This document shows positions 51,975 through 52,994 of a DNA stretch of 52,994 nt, piece by piece. The translations under genes were made by a program, and so were the position numbers. Source of the DNA: a virus; the IMG/VR virus record IMGVR_UViG_3300042374_001596, positions 1 to 52,994 of that record. One strand, given 5' to 3'. Numbering within the stretch: the first letter of the stretch is position 1; each line of letters opens with the position of its first letter. Below the pieces are notes generated by a model. It searched no databases, was not told the DNA's origin, and saw nothing but the letters and a program-made list of their open reading frames with translations.

Positions 51975-52994
51975 AATATATAACCACTCCACCATTTTTG
52001 ATCATAATTTCTCAAATCTATCATAAATTGGTCCATTTGATCATTTAGCATTCTTAATCTATCAAATTTACTTGGCTCTTTGTACCAACCAATATTTGGA
52101 TCACTCCAGTCTATTATTGGTACATTATTTATGCCAGAAACTGAAAGTGTTGGAAATTCCTCTATGGGACCTGAAACATAAAAATCATTGTTATTTTGAC
52201 TTGTAATTGCAAAACTTCCACTTTCTGGATTCCCTAATATTTTTTTTGCCAATTCTAGCATTTTTTTATAATCTTTTATATTTTTCCCATCGCTATCTTT
52301 TGCAAAATTTCCGCTAGTATCTTTTAAAAAATTTTCACCAGTCATTCCTAAAAATTGCATTGGCAAGTCAGTAGAAAAATAATTTTGATGATTGTTAAAA
52401 TCATCCACCCAATAATCTCTTCCAATAACTCCTCCATGCAAATTTCCATCGTATGGTGATGTTTTTCTCTGCGCAGCGCAAGCATATGGGTTTGGAAAAT
52501 AATATCTTCCAGGAGTTAAATCATTTAACATCTCACCAAGTAGGCATTCTTTAAATTCATTATCTCCAGATTTAAAATATAAATTATATGGAGTTTTTAT
52601 AGATTTTTTTTCTATTCTATCAATCCATAAAAATGGATAATATTTTTCAGATTCAGCTATGCCATCAAATAGGTTAAAATATTGGTCTACGTTCAATCTT
52701 CTTGAGCCATTGCCATTTAAAACAATATCGCCACTTTTCAATATTGTTTTACAAAAAACATTTTTTCTCATAATGGTGAGAGGATTGGTATCTTCAAAGT
52801 ATAACGCTGGCATGCCAAAACTATCAAATGATGTTATCGCTGGAGTTACCTCTGCTTTTAGAGGTTTTGGAATATCAACGTAAAGCCAATTATATTTAAA
52901 TATATCTTTTCTTACGTTGTGATTGTAGTGTTTTACAGCGACATTTCTGATAAGATATCCAGCGTCATCCGCCACACCATTAGTTCTAAATCCA
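51971..52994 (-). CDS. virion-type hypothetical protein, N-terminus outside window
   Basis: The frame stays open through the right edge (GFRTNGVADDAGYLIRN is read before any clear start), so the true start is outside and at least 340 residues are present. It is Tyr/Asn/Phe-rich and beta-like, with WIDRIEKKSIKTPYNLYFKS, PYACAAQRKTSPYDGNLHGG and a helical end RLRMLNDQMDQFMIDLRNYD. Probably structural. No family recognised. Confidence 0.65.
   Translation of the reverse strand, partial: GFRTNGVADDAGYLIRNVAVKHYNHNVRKDIFKYNWLYVDIPKPLKAEVTPAITSFDSFGMPALYFEDTNPLTIMRKNVFCKTILKSGDIVLNGNGSRRLNVDQYFNLFDGIAESEKYYPFLWIDRIEKKSIKTPYNLYFKSGDNEFKECLLGEMLNDLTPGRYYFPNPYACAAQRKTSPYDGNLHGGVIGRDYWVDDFNNHQNYFSTDLPMQFLGMTGENFLKDTSGNFAKDSDGKNIKDYKKMLELAKKILGNPESGSFAITSQNNNDFYVSGPIEEFPTLSVSGINNVPIIDWSDPNIGWYKEPSKFDRLRMLNDQMDQFMIDLRNYDQKWWSGYIF

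Overview
The window is part of a large tailed-phage genome (Caudoviricetes). It is AT-rich, nearly all genes lie on the minus strand with ATGA or TAATG overlaps, and it carries tail, lysis, DNA replication and nucleotide-metabolism genes, 14 tRNA genes and a tmRNA. Two-membrane lysis genes (a spanin-like lipoprotein and coiled-coil partner), several small lipoproteins and host-type TTGACA/TATAAT promoters beside tRNA genes suggest a Gram-negative host. I cannot name the host or the phage genus.

Layout, left to right. 1-4890: small unknown genes, a HExxH protein, a calcineurin-like phosphoesterase and a BCS1-like AAA ATPase. 4900-10574: accessory region with eight tRNA genes, an HNH endonuclease between two of them, small membrane proteins and lipoproteins, a SemiSWEET-like PQ-loop protein and a second HNH protein. 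10653-11559: the only plus-strand island, with a coiled-coil membrane protein and an exported protein carrying Cys/His/Asp motifs. 11564-15185: a structural protein, then a lysis cassette (endolysin, holin-like, coiled-coil membrane protein, spanin-like lipoprotein). 15228-32375: a long tail-fibre/adhesin region of repeated modules, LamG and PKD domains, with a sulfotransferase-like and a glycosyltransferase-like gene inside it. 32464-33463: tRNA-Ser, tmRNA, then tRNA-Thr, -Gly, -Pro, an unusual UAU tRNA and an initiator-like tRNA. 33600-35587: small acidic and structural-type proteins. 35610-46703: a compact replication/recombination operon with RecA, a small nuclease, a deoxyribosyltransferase-like protein, a dNMP kinase, DnaB, a Toprim primase, a PD-(D/E)XK nuclease, and DNA polymerase III alpha split into a PHP-type half and a polymerase half with a DEDDh exonuclease and a ClpP-like protease between them. 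46755-52994: virion-type proteins, a group I intron-like RNA, and an NAD-dependent oxidoreductase.

Four observations stand out. (1) The tmRNA encodes a 34-residue tag ending in LLAA, long compared with the roughly ten residues usual in bacteria. (2) A group I intron core (P3, P4, P6, P7, P8, P9 all readable) lies in the 5' leader of a 788-residue virion-type gene rather than inside a reading frame. (3) A motif, RTGTAA, sits just ahead of the first gene of many transcription units at two recurring distances (8 or 15 bases before the start codon). It looks like a phage-specific promoter element, and the 8-base class would give leaderless mRNAs. (4) The replicative polymerase is divided at the PHP/palm boundary.

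Several genes below 60 codons were found by reading the gaps, among them those at 627, 3582, 6056, 8743, 12991, 19631, 19809 and 33886. All functional calls rest on motif reading; no database search was possible.
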